Shown: in pieces, positions 42,888 through 48,842 of the stretch | Position numbering within the stretch: position 1 is the first letter of the stretch | How the letters are laid out: each line of letters opens with the position of its first letter | Source of the DNA: an uncultured Roseburia sp. | GTDB lineage: Bacteria > Bacillota > Clostridia > Lachnospirales > Lachnospiraceae | Direction of reading: 5' to 3' | Assembly (NCBI GenBank): GCA_947573605.1 | Contig: CANPGM010000025.1 | Span: forward strand, 1-48,842 | DNA: 48,842 nucleotides | Notes under the pieces: generated by a model | The model's input: the letters and a program-made list of their open reading frames with translations, nothing else | Told to the model about the DNA's origin: nothing | Databases searched by the model: none | Program-made: the position numbers and the translations under genes

Positions 42888-43310
42888 ATGAAGATTACGG
42901 TTTATCGAAAGCATACGTGGACGGAGACGGTAAAATATATCCTGCAGTGGCTCGGAGATAACAGCGGCTGTCATCAGAAGCCGGAGCGGAGCTTTCGGAT
43001 AAGAGGATGGCAGTTTCCTTTCTGTGCAAGGTGTACGGGGGCTATGACAGGACAGTTTATGGCGGTAATTTTTGTAATTTTAAGAAAAATTCCGCCGGCG
43101 CCTTTTGCAGTATTTTGTCTGTTTCCGATGGGAATCGACTGGGGGATTCAGGAAGCGGGCGTGAAAGATTCTTCAAATGCACGTCGGTTTTTTACGGGAT
43201 TTCTTGGCGGATTCGGCCTGTTTTCGCTGTATTTTGCAGGGTTTATACGGCTTAAAAATTTTATGAAAAGCGCGGGAAAAACGTTTTTGCCGCATGGAAA
43301 CAGGAGTTAA
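42888..43310 (+). CDS. DUF2085 membrane protein
   Basis: A 140-aa protein matching DUF2085: SGCHQKPERSFRIRGWQFPFCARCTGAMTGQF with conserved Cys/His, then two to three hydrophobic segments (KIPPAPFAVFCLFPMGIDW; FFTGFLGGFGLFSLYFAGF). The CHQ and CARCTG motifs could bind metal. Function unknown. It follows the zinc-ribbon gene by 16 bp. Confidence 0.85.
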   Translation: MKITVYRKHTWTETVKYILQWLGDNSGCHQKPERSFRIRGWQFPFCARCTGAMTGQFMAVIFVILRKIPPAPFAVFCLFPMGIDWGIQEAGVKDSSNARRFFTGFLGGFGLFSLYFAGFIRLKNFMKSAGKTFLPHGNRS

Positions 43311-43348
43311 TTTTCCCATTTATTTTCACGAAAAAATTTAATTTTCAC

Positions 43349-43377
43349 TTGTGAAAAAGGGCATATTAAAGTATAAT
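43349..43377 (+). promoter_or_regulatory. Promoter of the 6S-like noncoding RNA
   Basis: TTGTGA (43349-43354), 17-bp spacer and perfect TATAAT (43372-43377). The -35 falls within a small TTTTCAC/GTGAAAA palindrome (43342-43358). Start expected near 43384. Confidence 0.7.
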
Positions 43378-43383
43378 ATTCTT

Positions 43384-43590
43384 GGGTGAAATGCCTGGGA
43401 TGTTCGAGAACCTACTTTTTTGAACCTACATTTACTTTTACGGGATTCCTATATTCTCAACCGGATGTCAGGCCATCAGTACTTTTGTACGCGAGCAGTG
43501 GAAGGCAGAAAGTTGTATGCGGTTACCCAACCTGGCTTTGGCTAGGAGTCAAAAATGTAGGAAACGGCATTTTGGGTATTACCAAAGAAT
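43384..43590 (+). ncRNA. ssrS: Putative 6S RNA (RNA polymerase inhibitor)
   Basis: No protein gene fits this interval, but it has its own promoter and folds by hand into a long rod. Stems are TGAAATGCC (43387-43395) with GGCATTTTG (43566-43574), CCTACATTT (43425-43433) with AAATGTAGG (43553-43561), GATTCCTA (43444-43451) with TAGGAGTC (43543-43550), AACCG (43459-43463) with CGGTT (43520-43524), and a GTAC-TTTT-GTAC hairpin (43479-43490). The 5' CTGGGATGTTCG resembles the segment seen early in 6S RNAs, and about 200 nt is the usual size. Such RNA traps housekeeping holoenzyme in stationary phase. The family call rests on memory of the motif; exact ends are estimates. Confidence 0.6.
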
Positions 43591-43738
43591 ATTTGTTACA
43601 GAAGATGCGGATGTACAGAAGATGCTTATAAGAGACAGAAGAGGTATTTAAGATACAGAAGCATTTGTAATCATACAGAAGAAGTTTTGAGTACAAAGGA
43701 AAGCATTGTACGAAGGATGGATTTGTACGAAAGATAAG
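43581..43738 (+). repeat. About nine degenerate ACAGAAGATG repeats every 17-20 nt
   Basis: Starts near 43581, 43598, 43615, 43635, 43655, 43675, 43693, 43710 and 43727. Two copies are exact ACAGAAGATG; others vary (ACAGAAGAGG, ACAGAAGCAT, ACAGAAGAAG, ACAAAGGAAA, ACGAAGGATG, ACGAAAGATA). The spacing is not a multiple of three, so it is not a peptide repeat. It lies between the 6S-like fold and the terminator, so it should be part of the primary transcript. Confidence 0.7.
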
Positions 43739-43777
43739 GGATAAGATACCGGAGATAACTGGTGACAAAAGAGGAAG

Positions 43778-43811
43778 AAGAGGCTGCTTTGCTATGAAGC
43801 AGCCTCTTTTC
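43778..43811 (+). terminator. Terminator of the 6S-like transcript
   Basis: A 12-bp stem AAGAGGCTGCTT (43778-43789) with AAGCAGCCTCTT (43797-43808), 7-nt loop and further T. No earlier terminator is visible after the 6S-like fold. Confidence 0.85.
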
Positions 43812-43852
43812 TACCTTTATGGAAATCGGGAAATATTGGAGGAACCGATAAG

Positions 43853-46084
43853 ATGAAGAATAGGAAGCTGGATTCTCTGTATAAACTGACGTTGTTATTA
43901 TTTTTAATTTTAATTTTGGGCATGTTGATTTTTTTTCGGGGCAGGTCGTCCTATGATGTCTCCGTTTATTCTGAAAAATACGTATCCAATGAAGAAGTTA
44001 AAAGTCAGCTCTCTTTTACTGTTTATTCGCAGGACGAGTGGACACAGTTTTTTTCCGGAAGAAGAAAGGGATATTTGACCGGTGAAACGCTGTCTCTGCT
44101 GTTGGAGAAGCTGGGCGTGGACGGGCACGTTGAATGGGAGGAAAAGTCCGGAAAGAAAGCGGTTTTAAGATCGGAATGGAACGAGGTTTATCAGAAGCTT
44201 TTGGATTTTCTGGACTATGAGAAGAAAGTAACGAAGGAAACGGTTCTCATTCTCGACTGGATGGAATCAGAGCAGGAGAATGTGCTTTTTACCAATAAAG
44301 AAGATATTTACACGTCGCTTCCGTTGTCATTGTTTGATCAATGGGAAGCCTGCGAGCTCTATTTATTCGACGGAGCATGTATTGGAATTGCCAAAATATC
44401 GGAGGAAGCGTGCAGAATCGAAAATGTGTATCTGAATAAAAAGCAGGAAGAACGCATCGGTTTTCTATACGACGGCGGAGAATATGAGCTTGCAGCGGGA
44501 GATATAGAGGTCGAACTTACCGAGGGCGTATGCGATTTTGTATTAAAAAACGGGAAGCTGGTACAGATATTCCGCAAGATGGACAGTATTCAGGGAAAAC
44601 TTCTTTCCTATGATTCGGAATACATAGAAATCGAAAATTATGGAAAAATAAAGCATACAAAAAATCTGCCGGTTTATCAGACTTTTGGAGAAATTACGGA
44701 AAAATCGGTTTCGGATGTGGTGCTTGGCAATATGGAGGCGGAGTACATTGTCGGAGGCGACGAGGTATGCGCGCTGTTAATAAAAACGCCTCCGGAGATT
44801 GCAAGGGTCAGAGTTTTGCTGCTTTCGTCGGAAGGCACCAGATTCCGGGGAAACGTATGGTTTCGCTGTGATGAAAATGCGATTTTTTCAAATGGGTCGG
44901 AAACGCAGACGCTTTCCGCCGGGGCGGTGATTTGCGCCGGAGACTATGTTTCGGATAGAGAAACGACTTTCCGGATCAAACCTGAGACGGAGAACGGCCT
45001 GATTTATCTGTGTAATGAGGCCGGAGAAGCGGTTTCTAACGGCTATTCTGGAACGATGGAGGTCAGGCGGTATGAGGAGGGCTGCACCGTCGTAAATGAC
45101 GTTTCGCTTGAAACTTATCTCTATTCCGTGGTTCCGAGCGAGATGCCGTCAAGTTATGAGACAGAGGCGTTAAAGGCGCAGGCCGTATGCGCCAGAAGTT
45201 ATGCCTACATTCAGATTCTCCGTGCAGACTTAAAGGAATACGGAGCGCATATTAACGACAGTACGTCCTATCAGGTATACAATAAATCAGCCAAAACCGA
45301 AGCTTCGGTTAACGCGGTAAATCAGACGGCCGGGCTGATTATGACTTATCAGGGGAATGTAATTGAAGCATATTATTTTTCTACTTCAATGGGATATACG
45401 GACACGGCCAGAGTATGGAATGTGGAACTTTCCGATGCGAACGGATATCTGAAAAGCGTCTGCTTAAACAAAGAGCCCTATGCGGGAAATCTTTCCGAAG
45501 AGGCTTCATTTAAAGAATATCTTCATGCTGATGTAACCGGATACGACAGTGACATTATGTTTTACCGCTGGCAGGGAAACGCTGATTTTCGGGAAAAAAC
45601 AGAGGCGGTGAAAGAAATCCTGCGCGCAAGAAGGCAGGTCTCGGAAAAGAGTATTCTGTATTTCGGGGCGGACAATGAAACGGCGGTTGACAATTGTGAC
45701 GATTTTGGTAAACTGATTACGGTCAGTGTTAAGGAAAGAAGCGAGGCGGGATCTATTCTTGCGCTTCATCTTGCGTTTGAATACGGGAATGCCGAAGTTC
45801 GAAGCGAATATAATATTCGAAGCGTATTAGGCTGCGGTTTAAAGACGCTTAAGTTTATGAACGGAGAGGAACGGGAAATGACGCTTCTTCCGAGCGCTTT
45901 TTGTACGGTAGAGGCGCTTGGAGACGGTACGTATCTGCTCGACGGCGGCGGGTACGGGCACGGAATCGGAATGAGTCAGAACGGGGCAAACGGTCTGGCG
46001 AAAGAAGGTTATTCCTATGACAATATTCTGCGCTATTTTTATAATGACATAGAGCTTGAAACACTGCATATCGAAGAACAGTAA
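43853..46084 (+). CDS. SpoIID/LytB domain protein, large form
   Basis: Membrane-anchored protein (743 aa). One N-terminal helix (about residues 11-26) leads to a long extracytoplasmic part. The SpoIID domain lies in the C-terminal half: GTMEVRRYEEGCTVVNDVSLETYLYSVVPSEMPSSYETEALKAQAVCARSYAY, INDSTSYQVY, NQTAGLIMTYQGNVIEAYYFSTSMGYTD and the end DGGGYGHGIGMSQNGANGLAKEGYSYDNILRYFYNDIEL. SpoIID of Bacillus is a lytic transglycosylase of engulfment with about 340 aa; the 400-residue N-terminal part here has no domain I recognise. The role could be sporulation or wall remodelling. GGAGG is ten bases upstream. Confidence 0.88.
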   Translation: MKNRKLDSLYKLTLLLFLILILGMLIFFRGRSSYDVSVYSEKYVSNEEVKSQLSFTVYSQDEWTQFFSGRRKGYLTGETLSLLLEKLGVDGHVEWEEKSGKKAVLRSEWNEVYQKLLDFLDYEKKVTKETVLILDWMESEQENVLFTNKEDIYTSLPLSLFDQWEACELYLFDGACIGIAKISEEACRIENVYLNKKQEERIGFLYDGGEYELAAGDIEVELTEGVCDFVLKNGKLVQIFRKMDSIQGKLLSYDSEYIEIENYGKIKHTKNLPVYQTFGEITEKSVSDVVLGNMEAEYIVGGDEVCALLIKTPPEIARVRVLLLSSEGTRFRGNVWFRCDENAIFSNGSETQTLSAGAVICAGDYVSDRETTFRIKPETENGLIYLCNEAGEAVSNGYSGTMEVRRYEEGCTVVNDVSLETYLYSVVPSEMPSSYETEALKAQAVCARSYAYIQILRADLKEYGAHINDSTSYQVYNKSAKTEASVNAVNQTAGLIMTYQGNVIEAYYFSTSMGYTDTARVWNVELSDANGYLKSVCLNKEPYAGNLSEEASFKEYLHADVTGYDSDIMFYRWQGNADFREKTEAVKEILRARRQVSEKSILYFGADNETAVDNCDDFGKLITVSVKERSEAGSILALHLAFEYGNAEVRSEYNIRSVLGCGLKTLKFMNGEEREMTLLPSAFCTVEALGDGTYLLDGGGYGHGIGMSQNGANGLAKEGYSYDNILRYFYNDIELETLHIEEQ

Positions 46085-46112
46085 GAGCGTTTAGCTGGGA
46101 AAGAGGTGGGCG

Positions 46113-46985
46113 ATGATCTGGAAAGTGATAAAAGAAACGGTACTTTTTACGGAAAAGTGTAAAAAGGATAAAATCAATGCATATTCCGCGCAGGCCGCTT
46201 TTTTTATAATCCTTTCCATAATTCCGTTTTTGTTGGTATTTTCTTCCCTGCTTCAGTATACGCCGATTACCGAAAGTATGCTGATGACGATTTATCAGAG
46301 GGCGCTTCCGGAATATATATCGCCGTTTCTCATTTCGGTTACAAATGAAATCTATAATCGCTCCGTTGGAATTATATCCGTAACGGCTGTTGCCGCCGTC
46401 TGGTCGGCGGGAAAGGGGATCCAATGTATGACGGACGGCTTAAATGCCGTAAACGGAATTGAGGAAAACAGGAATTGGTTTGTACTGCGTTTTTGGGCAG
46501 TGATTTATACGGTGATTTTTCTGGTTGCAATTGTATTTACACTTGTAGTTCTTGTTTTTGGCAACGCGCTCAGTAAGCTGGCGATCAGCTATATGCCGAT
46601 TTTAGAGCATTTATCAAAGGTATTAAACAGTTTTCGGGGACTTATTATGCTGGCAATTCTGGCGCTGTTTTTTACCATATTATTTTCTGCGCTTCCGAAT
46701 AAAAAGATCTCGTTTAAAAGCCAGCTTCCCGGCGCATGTATCTGCGCAGTGGCATGGTATGTTTTTTCGTTTTGCTTATCGATCTATGTGGATTATTTTA
46801 ACGGGCTTTCTATGTATGGAAGTCTTACTACAATAGTGCTGATAATGCTGTGGATGTATTTTTGCATGTATATTCTGCTGACCTGTGCGGAGATAAATGT
46901 GATCTTTAACGAACATTTCGGCAGATGGCTGAAACGGGATAAAAACAGGATGAAAAAGAGAGGACGCGGGAGAAGAACAGAATAA
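46113..46985 (+). CDS. YihY/BrkB family membrane protein
   Basis: A 290-aa protein with about six membrane segments and a very basic C-terminus (KRDKNRMKKRGRGRR). Family pattern: SAQAAFFIILSIIPFLLVFSSLLQY, VWSAGKGIQCMTDGLNAVNGIEENRNWFVLR, LPNKKISFKSQLPGACICAVAWYVFSF and TIVLIMLWMYFCMYILLTCAEIN. Once called RNase BN in error; the function is unresolved. AAGAGGTGGG precedes the ATG. The spacing of 28 bp from the SpoIID gene suggests co-transcription. Confidence 0.92.
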   Translation: MIWKVIKETVLFTEKCKKDKINAYSAQAAFFIILSIIPFLLVFSSLLQYTPITESMLMTIYQRALPEYISPFLISVTNEIYNRSVGIISVTAVAAVWSAGKGIQCMTDGLNAVNGIEENRNWFVLRFWAVIYTVIFLVAIVFTLVVLVFGNALSKLAISYMPILEHLSKVLNSFRGLIMLAILALFFTILFSALPNKKISFKSQLPGACICAVAWYVFSFCLSIYVDYFNGLSMYGSLTTIVLIMLWMYFCMYILLTCAEINVIFNEHFGRWLKRDKNRMKKRGRGRRTE

Positions 46986-47000
46986 TCACGTAAAAAAGAC

Positions 47001-47029
47001 TTGATGTTTTGCAAACCCTATGCTAAAAT
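47001..47029 (+). promoter_or_regulatory. pheS leader promoter
   Basis: TTGATG (47001-47006), 17-bp spacer and TAAAAT (47024-47029) preceded by TGC, an extended -10. Start near 47036. Confidence 0.7.
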
Positions 47030-47035
47030 AGGAAA

Positions 47036-47350
47036 AGTTTTAGAACATGCAAAATTGCAGATCAAAAGGCAGAGAACGTGTCGGCGCTGTCGGCGCCTTT
47101 TTAGTAGTGCACTATACTTTTTTCAGAGAGAGCGGGTCGTCGGCTGAAAGCCTGCTTAAGGTAAGGTAGGAATCGAAATTCACACGGGAGCCGCGTCGGT
47201 GAAGGAGAAGTAGTCGACGACGTTTTTACACGTTACGTAAAACAAAGCGCTTTCTGCGGAAGCTTACAGCAGGTTTCCGAAGAGAGAATCAGGGTGGTAC
47301 CGCGGAAAATTTTCGTCCCTATGGGACAGAAGTTTTCCGCTTTTTTTGTC
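47036..47350 (+). promoter_or_regulatory. T-box riboswitch, phenylalanine (TTC specifier)
   Basis: Leader RNA that reads tRNA-Phe charging and controls pheS by antitermination. Stem I base AACGTGT (47075-47081) with ACACGTT (47228-47234). The AGAGAG and GGCTGAAAGCC region of the distal stem I is followed by GGAATCGAAA-TTC-ACAC, with specifier TTC (Phe) at 47179-47181. The T-box AGGGTGGTACCGCG is at 47291-47304. The terminator GCGGAAAA...TTTTCCGC with an inner GTCCC-TAT-GGGAC (47302-47340) ends in seven T. The specifier agrees with pheS downstream. Confidence 0.93.
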
Positions 47351-47722
47351 TTATAGGATTCGGGTGTCAAAAGGCCGGTTTCAGGCTGTTGGCTGGCAGA
47401 TTGCACAAAATATCACTCGCTTTATGTTCCGGCAAACGGATTCTCTAAATGCTCTGACCGGGTGATTTTACCGCAGTGCAACCGCCCGTCAATCGCCATC
47501 CTGGCTCATTGCGGGCTTTTGGGGACTTCCATGTCCCCAAATTGCAGATGACGAACAGAGCATTAAGAGAATCTCATTTATATGACAAAATTCTCCTGAG
47601 AAGCGACAGCGGGAGTGAAAAAGGAATCTATCGCTCGCAAGTTTGTGTCTGCGCGCTGCTTGTCACAAACTCGTAATCCATTTATGAATTTGAAAAAATG
47701 CAGCGCAGAAACGAGGAAAATT
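47351..47722 (+). other. Palindrome-rich region between T-box terminator and pheS
   Basis: About 370 nt with no credible gene. Inverted repeats: GATTCTCTAAATGCTCTG (47439-47456) with CAGAGCATTAAGAGAATC (47556-47573), one mismatch. Nested inside are GCCCG-T-CAAT with ATTG-CGGGC (47484-47516) and TTTGGGGAC with GTCCCCAAA (47518-47541). Outside are TTGCAC (47401-47406) with GTGCAA (47476-47481), and AGTTTGTG (47640-47647) with CACAAACT (47664-47671). It reads as one branched RNA or cruciform DNA element. Much longer than a normal spacer after a T-box terminator. Confidence 0.75.
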
Positions 47723-48742
47723 ATGAAGGAAAAATTGCAGAAAATCAGGGAAAGCGCAATGCGAGAAATTGAGGAAGCAAAAACGCTTGACAAATTAAAC
47801 GATGTACGTGTTGCCATTCTAGGAAAAAAAGGAGAGCTGACGGCTGTTTTAAAAAGTATGAAGGACGTCAGTAAAGAGGATCGTCCGCTGGTGGGACAGC
47901 TGGTCAATGAGACGAGAGAGCATATTGAAGCAAAACTTGACGCTGCGCGGGGGATGCTTGAGAAGGCTGCGCTTGAGGCAAGGCTTAGCAGCGAGGTAAT
48001 TGACGTTACTCTTCCGGCGAAGAAAAATGAGGCGGGACACCGTCATCCGAATACGATTGCACTGGAAGAGGTGGAGCGGATCTTTACCGGAATGGGATAT
48101 GAAGTTGTGGAAGGACCGGAAGTGGAATATGATTATTATAATTTTGAAGCATTAAATATTCCGGCAAACCATCCGGCGAAGGACGAGCAGGATACGTTTT
48201 ATATTAATGATGAAATTGTACTTCGGACGCAGACGTCTCCGGTTCAGGTGCGCGTGATGGAAAAGGGGAAGCTTCCGATTCGTATGATTGCGCCGGGACG
48301 CGTATTCCGTTCGGACGAAGTAGACGCGACGCATTCGCCGTCTTTTCATCAGATAGAGGGAATGGTAATCGATAAGAACGTTACGTTTGCCGATTTAAAA
48401 GGAACGCTTTCCGAATGGGCAAAGGAGATGTTCGGTGAGGATACAAAAGTGAAATTCCGCCCTCATCACTTCCCGTTTACCGAACCGAGTGCGGAGATGG
48501 ACGTGACCTGCTTTAAATGCGGCGGAAACGGCTGCCGTTTTTGCAAAGGCGAGGGCTGGATCGAAATCTTAGGCTGCGGCATGGTACATCCGAAGGTGCT
48601 TCGCATGAGCGGAATCGACCCGGAAGAATATTCCGGATTCGCATTTGGAATCGGCCTGGAGCGCATTGCACTTTTAAAATACGAAATCGACGATATGCGC
48701 CTGCTCTACGAAAACGACATCCGCTTCTTAAAACAATTTTAG
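47723..48742 (+). CDS. pheS: Phenylalanyl-tRNA synthetase alpha subunit
   Basis: Catalytic alpha chain of the (alpha-beta)2 enzyme charging tRNA-Phe. The 339-aa protein has an N-terminal coiled coil ([22 protein letters not shown]), then class II motif 2 ([23 protein letters not shown]), [17 protein letters not shown] and motif 3 ([16 protein letters not shown]). [18 protein letters not shown] stretch carries four cysteines, seen in this family's clostridial members. The start at 47723 has GAGGAAAA upstream; the frame opening at 47615 adds 36 residues and is discounted. pheT is expected downstream but is not in the window. Confidence 0.96.
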   Translation: MKEKLQKIRESAMREIEEAKTLDKLNDVRVAILGKKGELTAVLKSMKDVSKEDRPLVGQLVNETREHIEAKLDAARGMLEKAALEARLSSEVIDVTLPAKKNEAGHRHPNTIALEEVERIFTGMGYEVVEGPEVEYDYYNFEALNIPANHPAKDEQDTFYINDEIVLRTQTSPVQVRVMEKGKLPIRMIAPGRVFRSDEVDATHSPSFHQIEGMVIDKNVTFADLKGTLSEWAKEMFGEDTKVKFRPHHFPFTEPSAEMDVTCFKCGGNGCRFCKGEGWIEILGCGMVHPKVLRMSGIDPEEYSGFAFGIGLERIALLKYEIDDMRLLYENDIRFLKQF

Positions 48743-48769
48743 CGAAGCAATTGAGAAGGGCAGAAGGTA

Positions 48770-48820
48770 GTGTGAAACGAAAGTCATGCGAATTTATTCG
48801 CAATGAATTTCGTTTCACAC
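48770..48820. repeat. Palindrome downstream of pheS
   Basis: Perfect 13-bp arms GTGTGAAACGAAA (48770-48782) and TTTCGTTTCACAC (48808-48820) enclose a second palindrome GCGAAT/ATTCGC (48788-48801). No strong T-run follows, so it is not a plain terminator. It sits where pheT would normally begin. Confidence 0.8.
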
Positions 48821-48842
48821 AACCGGATTGTGCGGCGAAAGC

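Noticed and set aside
43386-43631. 81-aa open frame across the 6S-like region
   Set aside because: No ribosome site, coding-like composition absent, and the sequence folds as an RNA with its own promoter.
43581-43738. CRISPR array
   Set aside because: Repeats are only about 10 nt, degenerate, with 7-10 nt gaps, and no cas genes are near.
47083-47102. Terminator-like GGCGC-TGTCG-GCGCC followed by five T in the pheS leader
   Set aside because: It lies inside the base of T-box stem I (47075-47234 pairing), and stopping there would make the riboswitch useless; better explained as part of stem I.
47476-47676. 66-aa open frame in the pheS leader
   Set aside because: It runs through several perfect palindromes and has no ribosome site or family resemblance.

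Overview
The window is about 48.8 kb of low-to-mid GC Firmicute chromosome. Gene content and order point to a Lachnospiraceae-like clostridium: a rimP-nusA-rnpM-ylxQ-infB-rbfA-nrnA-truB-ribF operon, a DUF2953/GerW pair, an FtsW-like/PBP pair, DUF2085, a SpoIID-domain protein and a pheS gene preceded by a T-box. GerW- and SpoIID-type genes suggest a spore-forming ancestry. I see no phage, insertion sequence, plasmid genes, tRNA, rRNA or CRISPR array. This is mostly core housekeeping DNA, and the unusual signals lie mainly between genes and in low-complexity protein tails.

Layout. 1-1114: a terminator cluster and a reverse-strand short-chain dehydrogenase. 1200-11387: the translation/transcription operon (rimP to ribF), led by a 15-bp GNRA-capped leader hairpin. 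11388-12718: an SH3/NlpC-P60 cell-wall hydrolase with a strong promoter and a WalR-type direct repeat. 12719-15446: rpsO-pnp, with a long RNase III-like stem in front of pnp. 15514-18009: a MATE exporter converging on an ApbE flavin transferase. 18088-24001: proB, ynzC-like, formyl-THF cyclo-ligase, proA, miaB, a NusG-II/Gx-transporter pair and ruvA. 24102-30752: ruvB, zapA, a U32 peptidase-like protein, an FtsW/RodA-family protein and a class B PBP. 30753-33310: NUDIX, an unknown protein, DUF2953, GerW and a 46-aa membrane peptide. 33311-38154: a hairpin array, rpmB (reverse), Asp23, a DAK2/FakA-like protein and recG. 38224-41748: response regulator, ABC ATPase, ABC permease and histidine kinase. 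41749-43310: AIM24-like, a LITAF-like zinc ribbon and DUF2085. 43311-43852: a noncoding transcript resembling 6S RNA with an unusual repeated 3' extension. 43853-46985: a large SpoIID-domain protein and a YihY membrane protein. 46986-48842: a Phe T-box, about 370 nt of densely palindromic leader, pheS and a final palindrome.

Functional links. The first operon joins ribosome assembly and initiation (RimP, IF2, RbfA, TruB), transcription (NusA), RNA turnover (NrnA) and flavin cofactor synthesis (RibF). proB and proA make proline precursors. ruvA and ruvB are consecutive and process Holliday junctions. ZapA, the FtsW-like protein and the PBP form a division/peptidoglycan block. ApbE, NusG-II and the Gx transporter may belong to extracytoplasmic flavin chemistry. 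Starts were re-chosen from ribosome binding sites where the longest frame began too early.

The best candidates for something undescribed are the 43384-43808 transcript (a 6S-like rod followed by about nine degenerate purine-rich repeats every 17-20 nt) and the palindromic insert-like region between the T-box terminator and pheS. Both are inferences from primary sequence and hand folding only.
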